Source of the DNA: Salinarimonas soli | Lineage (GTDB): Bacteria > Pseudomonadota > Alphaproteobacteria > Rhizobiales > Beijerinckiaceae | Assembly: GCF_008386575.1 (NCBI RefSeq) | Contig: NZ_VUOA01000036.1 | Span: 95,333-132,130 of the forward strand | Reading direction: 5' to 3' | Length of the DNA stretch: 36,798 bases | Notes under the pieces: model-generated | What the model was told of the DNA's origin: nothing | Seen by the model: only the letters and a program-made list of their open reading frames with translations | The model's database searches: none | Shown: positions 17,204 to 24,647 of the stretch, piece by piece | Layout: every line of letters begins with the position of its first letter | Numbering within the stretch: position 1 is the stretch's first letter | Position numbers and translations under genes: made by a program

Positions 17204-17219
17204 CGGGGGGCTCCCCCCG
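17204..17219 (+). promoter_or_regulatory. GC-rich hairpin between tatA and tatB
   Basis: A run of six G (17205-17210) faces a run of six C (17213-17218) and can form a tight 5 to 6-base-pair stem. It sits 8 bases after the tatA stop and 35 before the tatB start. There is no T-run, so full termination is unlikely; it could protect the tatA 3' end or slow the polymerase. Confidence 0.35.
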
Positions 17220-17254
17220 CGACCATGTGATGTAAGTAGCCGGCGGGGCAGGCC

Positions 17255-17773
17255 ATGTTCGACATGAGCTGGGGCGAGATGCTGATCATCGGCGGCGTTG
17301 CGCTGATCGTGATCGGCCCCAAGGACCTGCCCAGAACCCTGCGAGCGGTCGGCAACATGGTCGGCAAGGTTCGCCGCATGGCGGGCGAGTTCCAGGGCCA
17401 GTTCCAAGAGGCCATGCGGGAGGCGGACATGGAGTCCGTCCGCAAGGACCTCAACGACCTGAACCGGACCGTGTCCGGCTACGATCCTCTCGCCGACACC
17501 AAGAAGGCCGCCGAGACCGCCCCGGAAGCGGGGACCAGCCCTGCCGCGATCGCTGCGGCGACCGACAACGCGGCCTTCACGGGCACGGGCGTGACGCCGC
17601 CGCCCGCCGCCAACGTCGACTCCGCCGCGGCGCCCGCGCCCTCCGTCGACGTGCCCCTGCCTGAAGCGCCGCCCCTCGATCTCGCGCGTGACTTCGCCCC
17701 CACGCCGCCGGTCGAGGCCGGCCCCCTCGCCGAGCCCGTGCCGGGCGCCGAGCCCCGGAGGGCCAAGGCATGA
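17255..17773 (+). CDS. tatB: Sec-independent protein translocase TatB
   Basis: Subunit that forms the signal-peptide receptor with TatC. The 172-residue protein starts MFDMSWGEMLIIGGVALIVIGPKDLP, the diagnostic TatB head with Glu8 in the membrane helix and the GPKDLP hinge. An amphipathic helix follows (about 27-60). The rest is a long Ala/Pro-rich tail ending in basic residues. The start is fixed by the conserved MFDMSW. The stop overlaps the tatC ATG (ATGA at 17770-17773), so TatB and TatC are probably made in step. Confidence 0.96.
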   Translation: MFDMSWGEMLIIGGVALIVIGPKDLPRTLRAVGNMVGKVRRMAGEFQGQFQEAMREADMESVRKDLNDLNRTVSGYDPLADTKKAAETAPEAGTSPAAIAAATDNAAFTGTGVTPPPAANVDSAAAPAPSVDVPLPEAPPLDLARDFAPTPPVEAGPLAEPVPGAEPRRAKA

Positions 17774-18570
17774 GCGCCGTCGTGGAGGACGAGGTCGAGG
17801 CCTCGCGCGCGCCCCTCATCGATCACCTGATCGAGCTGCGCCAGCGGCTGATCAAGGCGCTCGTCGCCTTCGTGATCATGTTCTTCGCCTGCTTCACGAT
17901 GGCCCGGCCCATCTACAACATCCTGGTCTGGCCCTACGTGCTTGCCGTCGGCAGCCCCGAAAAGGCGCAGATGGTCTACACGCACGGGCTGGAGTTCCTC
18001 TACACCCAGCTCCAGGTGGCGGCCTTCGGCGCGGGCTTCCTCGCCTTTCCCGTGATCGCGACGCAGATCTACAAGTTCGTCGCGCCGGGGCTCTACAAGA
18101 ACGAGCGGGCGGCGTTCCTGCCCTATCTCGTCGCCACCCCGGTCCTGTTCACCATCGGGGCCATGGTCGTCTACTTCCTCGCCATGCCGCTCCTGATGCG
18201 GTTCTCGGTGGGCATGCAGCAGCTTGCGGTCGAGGGCGAGCCGACCATCCAGTTCCTGCCGAAGGTGAGCGAGTATCTCTCGCTCATCATGACGCTGATC
18301 TTCGCCTTCGGGATCTGCTTCCAACTCCCGGTGATCCTCACCCTTCTGGCGCGCGCCGGGATCATCGATTCGGGCTTCCTGAAGGAGAAGCGGCGCTACG
18401 CCATCGTGCTGGTGTTCATCGCCGCCGCGGTCCTCACCCCGCCCGACGTGATCAGCCAGTTCACCCTCGCCGTGCCGACGCTCCTCCTCTACGAGATCTC
18501 GATCGTCGCGGTGCAGATGGTCGAGCGCCAGCAGGCAGCCGCGCGCAAGGCGCTGGGCATCGACGACTAG
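17770..18570 (+). CDS. tatC: Sec-independent protein translocase TatC
   Basis: Polytopic core of the Tat receptor that binds the twin-arginine signal. The 266 residues show about six membrane helices. Family landmarks are the N-terminal PLIDHLIELRQRLIKAL (with the conserved Glu of the signal-binding site), FLYTQLQVAAFGAGFLAFPVIATQIYKFVAPGLYKNER, and the C-terminal FIAAAVLTPPDVISQFTLAVPTLLLYEISI. The cytoplasmic tail ends MVERQQAAARKALGIDD. It overlaps tatB by 4 bases. A 145-base gap follows before serS. Confidence 0.97.
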   Translation: MSAVVEDEVEASRAPLIDHLIELRQRLIKALVAFVIMFFACFTMARPIYNILVWPYVLAVGSPEKAQMVYTHGLEFLYTQLQVAAFGAGFLAFPVIATQIYKFVAPGLYKNERAAFLPYLVATPVLFTIGAMVVYFLAMPLLMRFSVGMQQLAVEGEPTIQFLPKVSEYLSLIMTLIFAFGICFQLPVILTLLARAGIIDSGFLKEKRRYAIVLVFIAAAVLTPPDVISQFTLAVPTLLLYEISIVAVQMVERQQAAARKALGIDD

Positions 18571-18715
18571 GGCGGCTAAGCCCGAGGATGCGCGGAGCCG
18601 CTCCGTGGGCGCTCGGCCTCCGCGCCGTCCGCCTTTCCCCTTGCCCTCGCGGCGGCATGTCACTACGACGCAACCCGCGGTCCGGGCCCGGGGCCCTGAG
18701 CACGAGTGAAGCGCC

Positions 18716-19996
18716 ATGCACGACATCCGCCTCATCCGCGACGAGCCCGATGCGTTCGACCAGGGCCTGAGGAGCCGCGGGCTGGAGCCGCTGGCGGCGG
18801 GTCTCGTCGCACTCGACGACCGCCGTAAGAGCGTCGTCGGCGAACTCCAGGCCGCCCTGGAGCGGCGCAACAGCCTCTCCAAGGAGGTGGGCCAGGCCAA
18901 GGCGCGCAAGGACGAGGCGCGTGCTGCGGAGCTGATGGCGGAGGTCGCCGCGCTGAAGGAGCGCGTGCCGCAGCTGGAGGCCGCCGAGCGCGAGGCGTCG
19001 AAGGCGCTGGAGGACAGGCTCGCCGAGATCCCGAACATCCCGAAGCCCGACGTGCCGGTGGGCGCCGACGAGCATGGCAACGTCGAGCGTCACCGCGTCG
19101 GCACGCCGAAGGAGATCGCGGGCGCGCGCCAGCATTTCGAGCTCGGCGAGGCCATGGGCCTCATGGACTTTGAGGCGGCGGCGAAGCTGTCGGGCTCTCG
19201 CTTCGTGGTGCTGAAAGGGGGGCTCGCGCGCCTGGAGCGGGCGCTTGGCCAGTTCATGCTGGACCTGCACACGACCGAGCACGGCTACACGGAGGTGGCG
19301 CCGCCGGTGCTGGTGCGCGATGCCGCCGTGTTCGGTGTCGCCCAGCTGCCGAAGTTCGAGGAGGATCTGTTTCGCACCACCGACGGGTTCTGGCTGACGT
19401 CGACGGCGGAGGTGAGCCTCACCAACCTCGTGCGCGAGGCGATCGCGGGCGAGGAGGAGCTGCCGCTTCGCTTCACCGCGCTGACCCCCTGCTTCCGCTC
19501 GGAGGCAGGCTCCGCCGGCCGCGACACCCGCGGCATGCTGCGCCAGCACCAGTTCCAGAAATGCGAGCTCGTCTCGATCACCACGCCCGAGACCTCGGAG
19601 GACGAGCACGAGCGCATGCTCTCCTGCGCCGAGGCCGTGCTGAAGCGCCTCGACCTGCCGTTCCGCACGATGACGCTCTGCACGGGCGACATGGGCTTCT
19701 CGTCGCGCAAAACCTACGACATCGAGGTCTGGCTGCCGGGGCAGGGGGCCTATCGCGAGATCTCGTCCTGCTCGGTCTGCGGCGACTTCCAGGCCCGGCG
19801 CATGAACGCCCGCTACCGGGCGAAGGACGCCAAGAGCCCCCGCTTCGTCCACACCCTCAACGGCTCGGGGATCGCGGTGGGCCGCGCGCTCATCGCGGTT
19901 CTGGAGAACTACCAGAACCCGGACGGCAGCGTGACGGTGCCCGCCGCCCTCGTGCCCTATATGGGCGGGCTCACCCGGATCGAGAAGGCGGCCTGA
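18716..19996 (+). CDS. serS: Seryl-tRNA synthetase
   Basis: Class II synthetase that charges tRNA-Ser. The 426 residues begin [18 protein letters not shown] and include the long antiparallel coiled-coil tRNA-binding arm (about 30-105). TSTAEVSL, motif 2 with [24 protein letters not shown], and motif 3 with [19 protein letters not shown] are all present. It ends in a normal C-terminus, [11 protein letters not shown]. surE starts 1 base after its stop, so the two share a transcript. The serS-surE-pcm order is common in alphaproteobacteria. Confidence 0.97.
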   Translation: MHDIRLIRDEPDAFDQGLRSRGLEPLAAGLVALDDRRKSVVGELQAALERRNSLSKEVGQAKARKDEARAAELMAEVAALKERVPQLEAAEREASKALEDRLAEIPNIPKPDVPVGADEHGNVERHRVGTPKEIAGARQHFELGEAMGLMDFEAAAKLSGSRFVVLKGGLARLERALGQFMLDLHTTEHGYTEVAPPVLVRDAAVFGVAQLPKFEEDLFRTTDGFWLTSTAEVSLTNLVREAIAGEEELPLRFTALTPCFRSEAGSAGRDTRGMLRQHQFQKCELVSITTPETSEDEHERMLSCAEAVLKRLDLPFRTMTLCTGDMGFSSRKTYDIEVWLPGQGAYREISSCSVCGDFQARRMNARYRAKDAKSPRFVHTLNGSGIAVGRALIAVLENYQNPDGSVTVPAALVPYMGGLTRIEKAA

Positions 19997-19997
19997 G

Positions 19998-20759
19998 ATG
20001 CGGATCCTGTGCACGAACGACGACGGCATCAACGCGGCGGGCCTCAAATCCCTGGAGCGGATCGCCCGCGCCCTGTCGGACGACGTCTGGATCGTGGCGC
20101 CCGAGACCGACCAGAGCGGCGTCTCGCATTCCCTCTCCTTGAGCGATCCGCTGCGCCTGCGCGAGGTGGGCGACAAACACTATGCGGTGAAGGGCACGCC
20201 GACCGATTGCGTGATCATGGCAATCCGCCACGTGATGCGCGACGCGCGCCCGGATCTCATCCTGTCGGGGGTCAATCGCGGGCAGAACGTCGCCGAGGAC
20301 GTGAGCTATTCGGGCACCATCGCGGCGGCCATCGAGGGCACCATGCTCGGTGTGCCCTCGATCGCGCTGAGCCAAGGCTATGGCGCGGCGGGCCGCAAGG
20401 CGATCAAGTGGCACTGCGCCGAGGAGCACGGCCCCGCCCTGGTCCGCAAGACTCTGGAGGCGGGGATCCCGCGCGGGATCCTCGTCAACATCAACTTCCC
20501 CGATTGCGAGCCCGCCGACGTGGCCGGCACGGCCGTGGTCAACCAGGGCCAGCGCAATCAGGAGTTCCTGCGGCTCGAGGAGCGCGAGGACGGCCGCGGC
20601 AATCCATATTTCTGGATCGCCTTCACGCGTGGGCCCATGGACCCGGGCCACGGCACGGATCTGTGGGCGCTGAAAAACAAGCGAATCAGCGTCACGCCGC
20701 TCAGGCTCGACATGACCGATGAGCCGACGTTAACTCGTTACGTGCAAGCCTTCGCCTGA
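19998..20759 (+). CDS. surE: 5'/3'-nucleotidase SurE
   Basis: Metal-dependent nucleoside monophosphate phosphatase, survival protein SurE. The 253 residues open with MRILCTNDDGI, in which the Asp pair of NDD binds the metal. SGVSHSLS and LSGVNRGQNVAEDVSYSGTIAAA supply the remaining conserved metal-site Ser and Asn. GTPTDCV is also typical. The start codon lies 1 base after the serS stop. It is followed by pcm and an NlpD-like gene, reproducing the surE-pcm-nlpD order of E. coli, where these genes are linked to stationary-phase survival. Confidence 0.96.
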   Translation: MRILCTNDDGINAAGLKSLERIARALSDDVWIVAPETDQSGVSHSLSLSDPLRLREVGDKHYAVKGTPTDCVIMAIRHVMRDARPDLILSGVNRGQNVAEDVSYSGTIAAAIEGTMLGVPSIALSQGYGAAGRKAIKWHCAEEHGPALVRKTLEAGIPRGILVNINFPDCEPADVAGTAVVNQGQRNQEFLRLEEREDGRGNPYFWIAFTRGPMDPGHGTDLWALKNKRISVTPLRLDMTDEPTLTRYVQAFA

Positions 20760-20808
20760 CCATCCCGGCGGGCGTTCGGCGCGCCTCGTGGTCGCGGGAG
20801 GTGGGGGC

Positions 20809-21489
20809 GTGCTCGGCGGGGACGGATCCAGGGCGGGCGAGCCGCCGGCGAGAGCCGAGCGGGACGCGGCCTTCGTGATGAGCCTGCGCTCGCGTGGGGT
20901 CCGCAACCTCGCGGTGCTCGGCGCCATGGAGCGGGTCCCCCGCGATTTCTTCGCCCCCCGCCGCTTCGCCGACCTCGCCCGCACCGACATCGCGCTCCCC
21001 CTCGATTACGGGCAGACCATGACGGCGCCGAGCGTGGTCGCCGCCATGCTGGTCGCCCTCGAGGTCCGCCCCGGGGACCAGGTGCTGGAGATCGGCACGG
21101 GCTCCGGCTACGTGAGCGGGCTCATGGCGCAGATGGGCGCGCGGGTGAAGACCGTGGAGCGCTACGCGCCGCTCGCGGAGAGCGCGGCGGCCCGCCTCAC
21201 GGCGCTCGATTTCGGCCATCGCATCGTCTGCGAGATCGGCGACGGGCTGGAGCCCGCGCCGAACGAGCGCTTCACGCGCATCCTCGTCAACGGCTCGCTC
21301 GAGGCGCTGCCGCCGTCGCTCACCTCGCGGCTCGTCGCCGGAGGGCGCCTCGTCGGCGCCGTCGCGCGGGACGGGTTTCCGCGCCTCACGACCCTGTCGC
21401 GCGGCCCCGACGGGGCGCTGGCGCACGGCTCCGGGGCGTCGCTGCGCATCAGCCCCATCGCGCTGGGCGGGGCCACGAAATCTGCGTGA
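20809..21489 (+). CDS. pcm: Protein-L-isoaspartate O-methyltransferase family
   Basis: SAM-dependent methyltransferase expected to repair isoaspartyl residues in damaged proteins. From the GTG at 20809 (226 residues) it shows MxxVPRDFFAP, LPLDYGQTMTAP (the Pcm-specific region before motif I) and motif I VLEIGTGSGYVSGLMA (about 92-107). The segment ILVNGSLEALPPSL stands where canonical Pcm has a VTAA(A)-type acceptor-binding sequence, so specificity may differ. GGGAGG (20796-20801) is 7 bases before this GTG; another in-frame GTG at 20788 would add 7 glycine-rich residues. It lies 49 bases after surE. Assignment to the family is firm; activity on isoaspartate is inference. Confidence 0.87.
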   Translation: MLGGDGSRAGEPPARAERDAAFVMSLRSRGVRNLAVLGAMERVPRDFFAPRRFADLARTDIALPLDYGQTMTAPSVVAAMLVALEVRPGDQVLEIGTGSGYVSGLMAQMGARVKTVERYAPLAESAAARLTALDFGHRIVCEIGDGLEPAPNERFTRILVNGSLEALPPSLTSRLVAGGRLVGAVARDGFPRLTTLSRGPDGALAHGSGASLRISPIALGGATKSA

Positions 21490-21580
21490 GTTTTACGATT
21501 GCGCGTGCGGACGAAACGGCTCCTTAACCTGAACGCCGCATAAATAATCCCACTGAATTCGTCTTGCTGTGGGTGCGTCG

Positions 21581-23014
21581 ATGCGTTTTCGCCTCGGTCT
21601 CGAATGCCGTTCCGCCCTTCCTCGTCTGGCCATGGTGGGCCTCGTCTCCGGGCTGGCCGCAGCCTGCAGCACGGACTCCACCCGGCTGGCGTCCAATCCC
21701 TTCTCCAACCCGTTTTCGATCGGCGGCGGCCAGGCGTCGGAGCCCTCGGCGACGGGGAGCCTGCCTGAGCGCAACGCCGTGGCGGCGATGCCCTCGCCGG
21801 CGGTTCCGACCGCTCCGGTGACCTCGCAGCCGCTCGCGGCGCCTATGGCGTCGGCTGGCTACAACCAGCCGCCGGCGGCTCCGGCCGCCGTGCCGGTCGC
21901 GCCCCGCGCCGTCGCCGCCACCGGCCCGGCCGGCTGGACGCCCCAGGGCGGCTCGGCCGTCACGGTCGGCGCCGGCGACACGCTGCAGGCGCTCTCGACC
22001 CGCTACAACGTGCCCGCGGCGGCGATCTTGCAGGCGAACGGCCTCTCGACGGCCTCGCAGCTCACCCCGGGCCGCACGGTCGTGATCCCCGTGTTCAACG
22101 CGGTCGGCGCCCCCGCCGTGGCGAGCGCTCCCGCCCGCCAGCCCGCGGCGCCCGCAGCCCAGCCGCAGATGCGCCTCGTCCAGGGCGCCCGCCCGGCCGC
22201 GACCCCGGCGTCCGAGCCGAAGCGCGCCCCCGAGCCCGTCAAGGCTCCGGCGCGCGCCGAGGCGAAGCCCGCTCCCGCCGTGAAGGCGGCTCCCGTCAAG
22301 GCGGCCCAGGCCAAGCCCGAGCCGAAGAGCGAGCCCAAGCTCAAGGCCGAGCCCAAGCCTGAGCCAAGGCCCGAGCCGAAGCGTGCCGAGGCGAAGAAGC
22401 CGGAGCCGAAGGTGGCCGAGGTGAAGAAGCCCGAGCCCAAGGCGGCCGAACCCGCCAAGACCGTTGCGCCCAAGACGGCCGAGGCGCCCGCGCCGGCGCC
22501 CGTGCAGCCCAAGCCCGAGCGCGTCGCCTCCCTCGGCACGCCCCCGGTCTCCTCGATCCCCGCCCAGCAGCCCGCGCCCGCTCCGGCGCCTCAGCCTGCC
22601 CGGCCCGATCCGGCCCAGACGGCGAGCCTGCCGGCGAACCCGAGCACGGATCTCGACTTCCGCTGGCCGGCCCGCGGCCGGGTGATCTCCGGCTTCGGCA
22701 ACGGCGGCAACGAGGGCGTGAACATCTCGGTGCCCGAGGGCACGCCGGTCCGCGCGGCCGAGAGCGGCACGGTGGCCTATTCGGGCAGCGAGCTGAAGGG
22801 CTACGGCAACCTTGTCCTGATCCGCCACGACAACGGTTACGTGTCGGCCTACGCCCATAACGGCGAGCTCGCCGTGAAGCGTGGCGACAAGGTCAAGCGC
22901 GGCCAGGTGGTGGCGAAGTCGGGCCAGAGCGGCAACGTGAACTCGCCCCAGCTCCACTTCGAGATCCGCAAGGGCTCGACCCCGGTCGATCCGGTGCCCT
23001 ACCTGAGCAACTGA
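21581..23014 (+). CDS. nlpD: NlpD-like LysM/M23 lipoprotein, probable amidase activator
   Basis: Envelope protein of 477 residues. It has a signal peptide with a probable lipidation cysteine (Cys29 in GLAAACS, a non-ideal lipobox) and a LysM peptidoglycan-binding domain (about 127-170). A long Lys/Pro/Glu/Ala repeat linker (about 195-300) follows, then a C-terminal M23 (LytM) domain (about 360-475). Active M23 enzymes have HxxxD and HxH zinc motifs. Here the first reads NEGVN and the second QLH, so most ligands are gone, as in E. coli NlpD and EnvC. These activate septal amidases instead of cutting peptidoglycan. The position after surE-pcm also matches nlpD. The start could instead be the in-frame GTG at 21569. 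A palindromic repeat follows. Confidence 0.88.
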   Translation: MRFRLGLECRSALPRLAMVGLVSGLAAACSTDSTRLASNPFSNPFSIGGGQASEPSATGSLPERNAVAAMPSPAVPTAPVTSQPLAAPMASAGYNQPPAAPAAVPVAPRAVAATGPAGWTPQGGSAVTVGAGDTLQALSTRYNVPAAAILQANGLSTASQLTPGRTVVIPVFNAVGAPAVASAPARQPAAPAAQPQMRLVQGARPAATPASEPKRAPEPVKAPARAEAKPAPAVKAAPVKAAQAKPEPKSEPKLKAEPKPEPRPEPKRAEAKKPEPKVAEVKKPEPKAAEPAKTVAPKTAEAPAPAPVQPKPERVASLGTPPVSSIPAQQPAPAPAPQPARPDPAQTASLPANPSTDLDFRWPARGRVISGFGNGGNEGVNISVPEGTPVRAAESGTVAYSGSELKGYGNLVLIRHDNGYVSAYAHNGELAVKRGDKVKRGQVVAKSGQSGNVNSPQLHFEIRKGSTPVDPVPYLSN

Positions 23015-23027
23015 GCGACCGCCTTTT

Positions 23028-23050
23028 CCCCTCCCCCTTGCGGGGAGGGG
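23028..23050. repeat. Palindromic repeat after the nlpD-like gene
   Basis: CCCCTCCCC (23028-23036) pairs with GGGGAGGGG (23042-23050) around CTTGC, followed by TTAGGGGTGCGGG. This CCCCTCCCC-type element is widespread between genes of GC-rich proteobacteria. A related shorter hairpin lies at 28445-28460, and the window ends inside a similar CCCTCTCC word. It lies between convergent genes and may act as a two-way terminator. Confidence 0.6.
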
Positions 23051-23183
23051 TTAGGGGTGCGGGTGGTTCCGCTGGGCTGACGGGTGAAAGCATGGCCTGT
23101 AGCGCCGTGGAGCCCTCCCGATCGATCCGCCGCTCCAACTTTTCGACCTCCACCCCAGCCCCTGCCTGCAGGGGGAGCGGAGA

Positions 23184-24062
23184 TCAAGCGATCCGCACCT
23201 CCAGCCGGCCCGCGAGATCCTGGATGTATTGCCAGGCCGTGCGGCCCGAGCGGGCGCCGCGGGTGGTCGCCCATTCGAGCGCCTCGGCGCGGATCGCGTC
23301 CGCCTCGTGCCGGAGCCCGAGATGCTCCGCGTAGGCGAAGACCATCTCCAGATATTCGTCCTGGCTGCACTTGTGGAAGCCGAGCCAGAGGCCGAACCGG
23401 TCCGAGAGCGAGACCTTCTCCTCCACCGCCTCGCCGGGGTTGATCGCCGTGGAGCGCTCGTTCTCCATCATGTCCCGGGGCAGGAGATGGCGGCGGTTGG
23501 AGGTGGCGTAGAACACCACGTTGTCCGGCCGCCCCTCAATGCCGCCCTCCAGCACCGCCTTCAGGCTCTTGTAGGAGGTGTCGTCGGCGTCGAAGGAGAG
23601 ATCGTCGCAGAACAGGATGAAGCGGTGCGGATCCGCGCGGGCGATTCCCATGAGGTCCGGTAGGGTCTCGATGTCCTCGCGGTGGATCTCGACGAGCTTT
23701 AGCGGCCGCTCGCCGGACCCGCGCGCCGCGTTGGAGGAGGCGTGCACCGCTTTCACGAGCGAGGACTTGCCCATGCCCCGCGCGCCCCAGAGGAGCGCGT
23801 TGTTCGCCGGAAGGCCGCGGGCGAATCGGTCCGTGTTGTCGAGGAGGATGTCGCGCACCCGGTCGATGCCCCGCAGAAGCTCGATCTCCACGCGGTTGAC
23901 CCGCGGCACCGGGGCGAGCCGCCGCTGCGCCGCCTGCCAGACGAAGGCGTCCGCTGCCGCGATGTCCAGGTCGAGGCGCGCCGGCGGAGCGAGCCGGTCG
24001 AGGGCATCGGCGATCCGCGTGAGGAGCGGCAGGAGGGCGTCTGGGGCGGCTTGGTCTTGCAT
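23184..24062 (-). CDS. DUF815 AAA+ ATPase
   Basis: Conserved ATPase of the DUF815 family, function not established. The 292 residues have Walker A GARGMGKS (93-100), Walker B FILFCDDLSFD (148-158) and a sensor-1-like region YATSNRRHLLPRDM. A C-terminal stretch, SDRFGLWLGFHKCSQDEYLEMVFAYA, is typical of the family. The N-terminal 60 residues are likely a small docking domain. No membrane segment. GAGG stands 8 bases before the ATG on the minus strand. It is divergent from yajC, with about 200 bases between, and convergent with the NlpD-like gene. A chaperone- or loader-like role is conceivable but not shown. Confidence 0.93.
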   Translation of the reverse strand: MQDQAAPDALLPLLTRIADALDRLAPPARLDLDIAAADAFVWQAAQRRLAPVPRVNRVEIELLRGIDRVRDILLDNTDRFARGLPANNALLWGARGMGKSSLVKAVHASSNAARGSGERPLKLVEIHREDIETLPDLMGIARADPHRFILFCDDLSFDADDTSYKSLKAVLEGGIEGRPDNVVFYATSNRRHLLPRDMMENERSTAINPGEAVEEKVSLSDRFGLWLGFHKCSQDEYLEMVFAYAEHLGLRHEADAIRAEALEWATTRGARSGRTAWQYIQDLAGRLEVRIA

Positions 24063-24155
24063 CGGTGCGGCCTCGGGGCCGGGGAGGGTTGAAACCGGCG
24101 GTCGGCTCCTTAGCTGGAAAGCAGAAGCCGGTCCATGACGCGGCGCGGCCGCGAT

Positions 24156-24183
24156 TTGATTTCGCGGGGTGCGTCGCTATAGT
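24156..24183 (+). promoter_or_regulatory. Sigma70-type promoter for yajC-secDF
   Basis: TTGATT (24156-24161), a 16-base spacer and TATAGT (24178-24183) lie about 80 bases before yajC. The -35 matches TTGACA at four of six and the -10 matches TATAAT at five of six. It is the best promoter-like sequence in the window, and the only good one before the yajC-secD-secF-Mth938 run. Confidence 0.6.
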
Positions 24184-24264
24184 CCGCGCGCTTTCGTCAA
24201 CCCTGCCGAGGGACCGCATCCGGCGCGGCGGGCCCTTCACCCCCGCCCAAGCGTCCGGCCAGTC

Positions 24265-24603
24265 ATGGAGTCCCGCTTGATCACGCCCGCTTTCGCGCAA
24301 GGCCTCACCGGTGCCGGTGGGACGGACATCTTCATCCAGATCGTCCCCTTCGTGCTCATCTTCATCATCATGTGGTTCCTCATCATCCGGCCCCAGCAGC
24401 GCCGGGTGAAGGAGCACCAGGAGATGATCAAGAACGTGCGGCGCGGGGACACCGTGGTGACCACGGGCGGGATCGTGGGCCGTGTCTCGAAGGTCGTGGA
24501 CGACAACGAGCTCGAGGTCGAGATCGCCGACAACGTCCGCGTCCGTCTCGTTCGCGCGATGATCTCCGACGTCCGCACCAAAGGCGAGCCGGTCAAGGCC
24601 TGA
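24265..24603 (+). CDS. yajC: Preprotein translocase accessory protein YajC
   Basis: Small inner-membrane partner of SecDF. The protein (112 residues from the ATG) has one membrane helix (about 27-47, IVPFVLIFIIMWFLIIRPQQ) followed by the family hallmark RPQQRRVKEHQEMIKN, RGDTVVTTGGIVGRV and a beta-rich cytoplasmic domain. The true start may be TTG at 24277: GGAG lies 6 bases before it, and the product would begin with ITPAFAQ, the usual alphaproteobacterial YajC head. The ATG at 24265 has no clear ribosome site. A 44-base gap leads to secD. Confidence 0.95.
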   Translation: MESRLITPAFAQGLTGAGGTDIFIQIVPFVLIFIIMWFLIIRPQQRRVKEHQEMIKNVRRGDTVVTTGGIVGRVSKVVDDNELEVEIADNVRVRLVRAMISDVRTKGEPVKA

Positions 24604-24647
24604 CCGCCGCCGTCCTTTCAGCCCGCTTCGCCAAGGTGATGGCCTGA

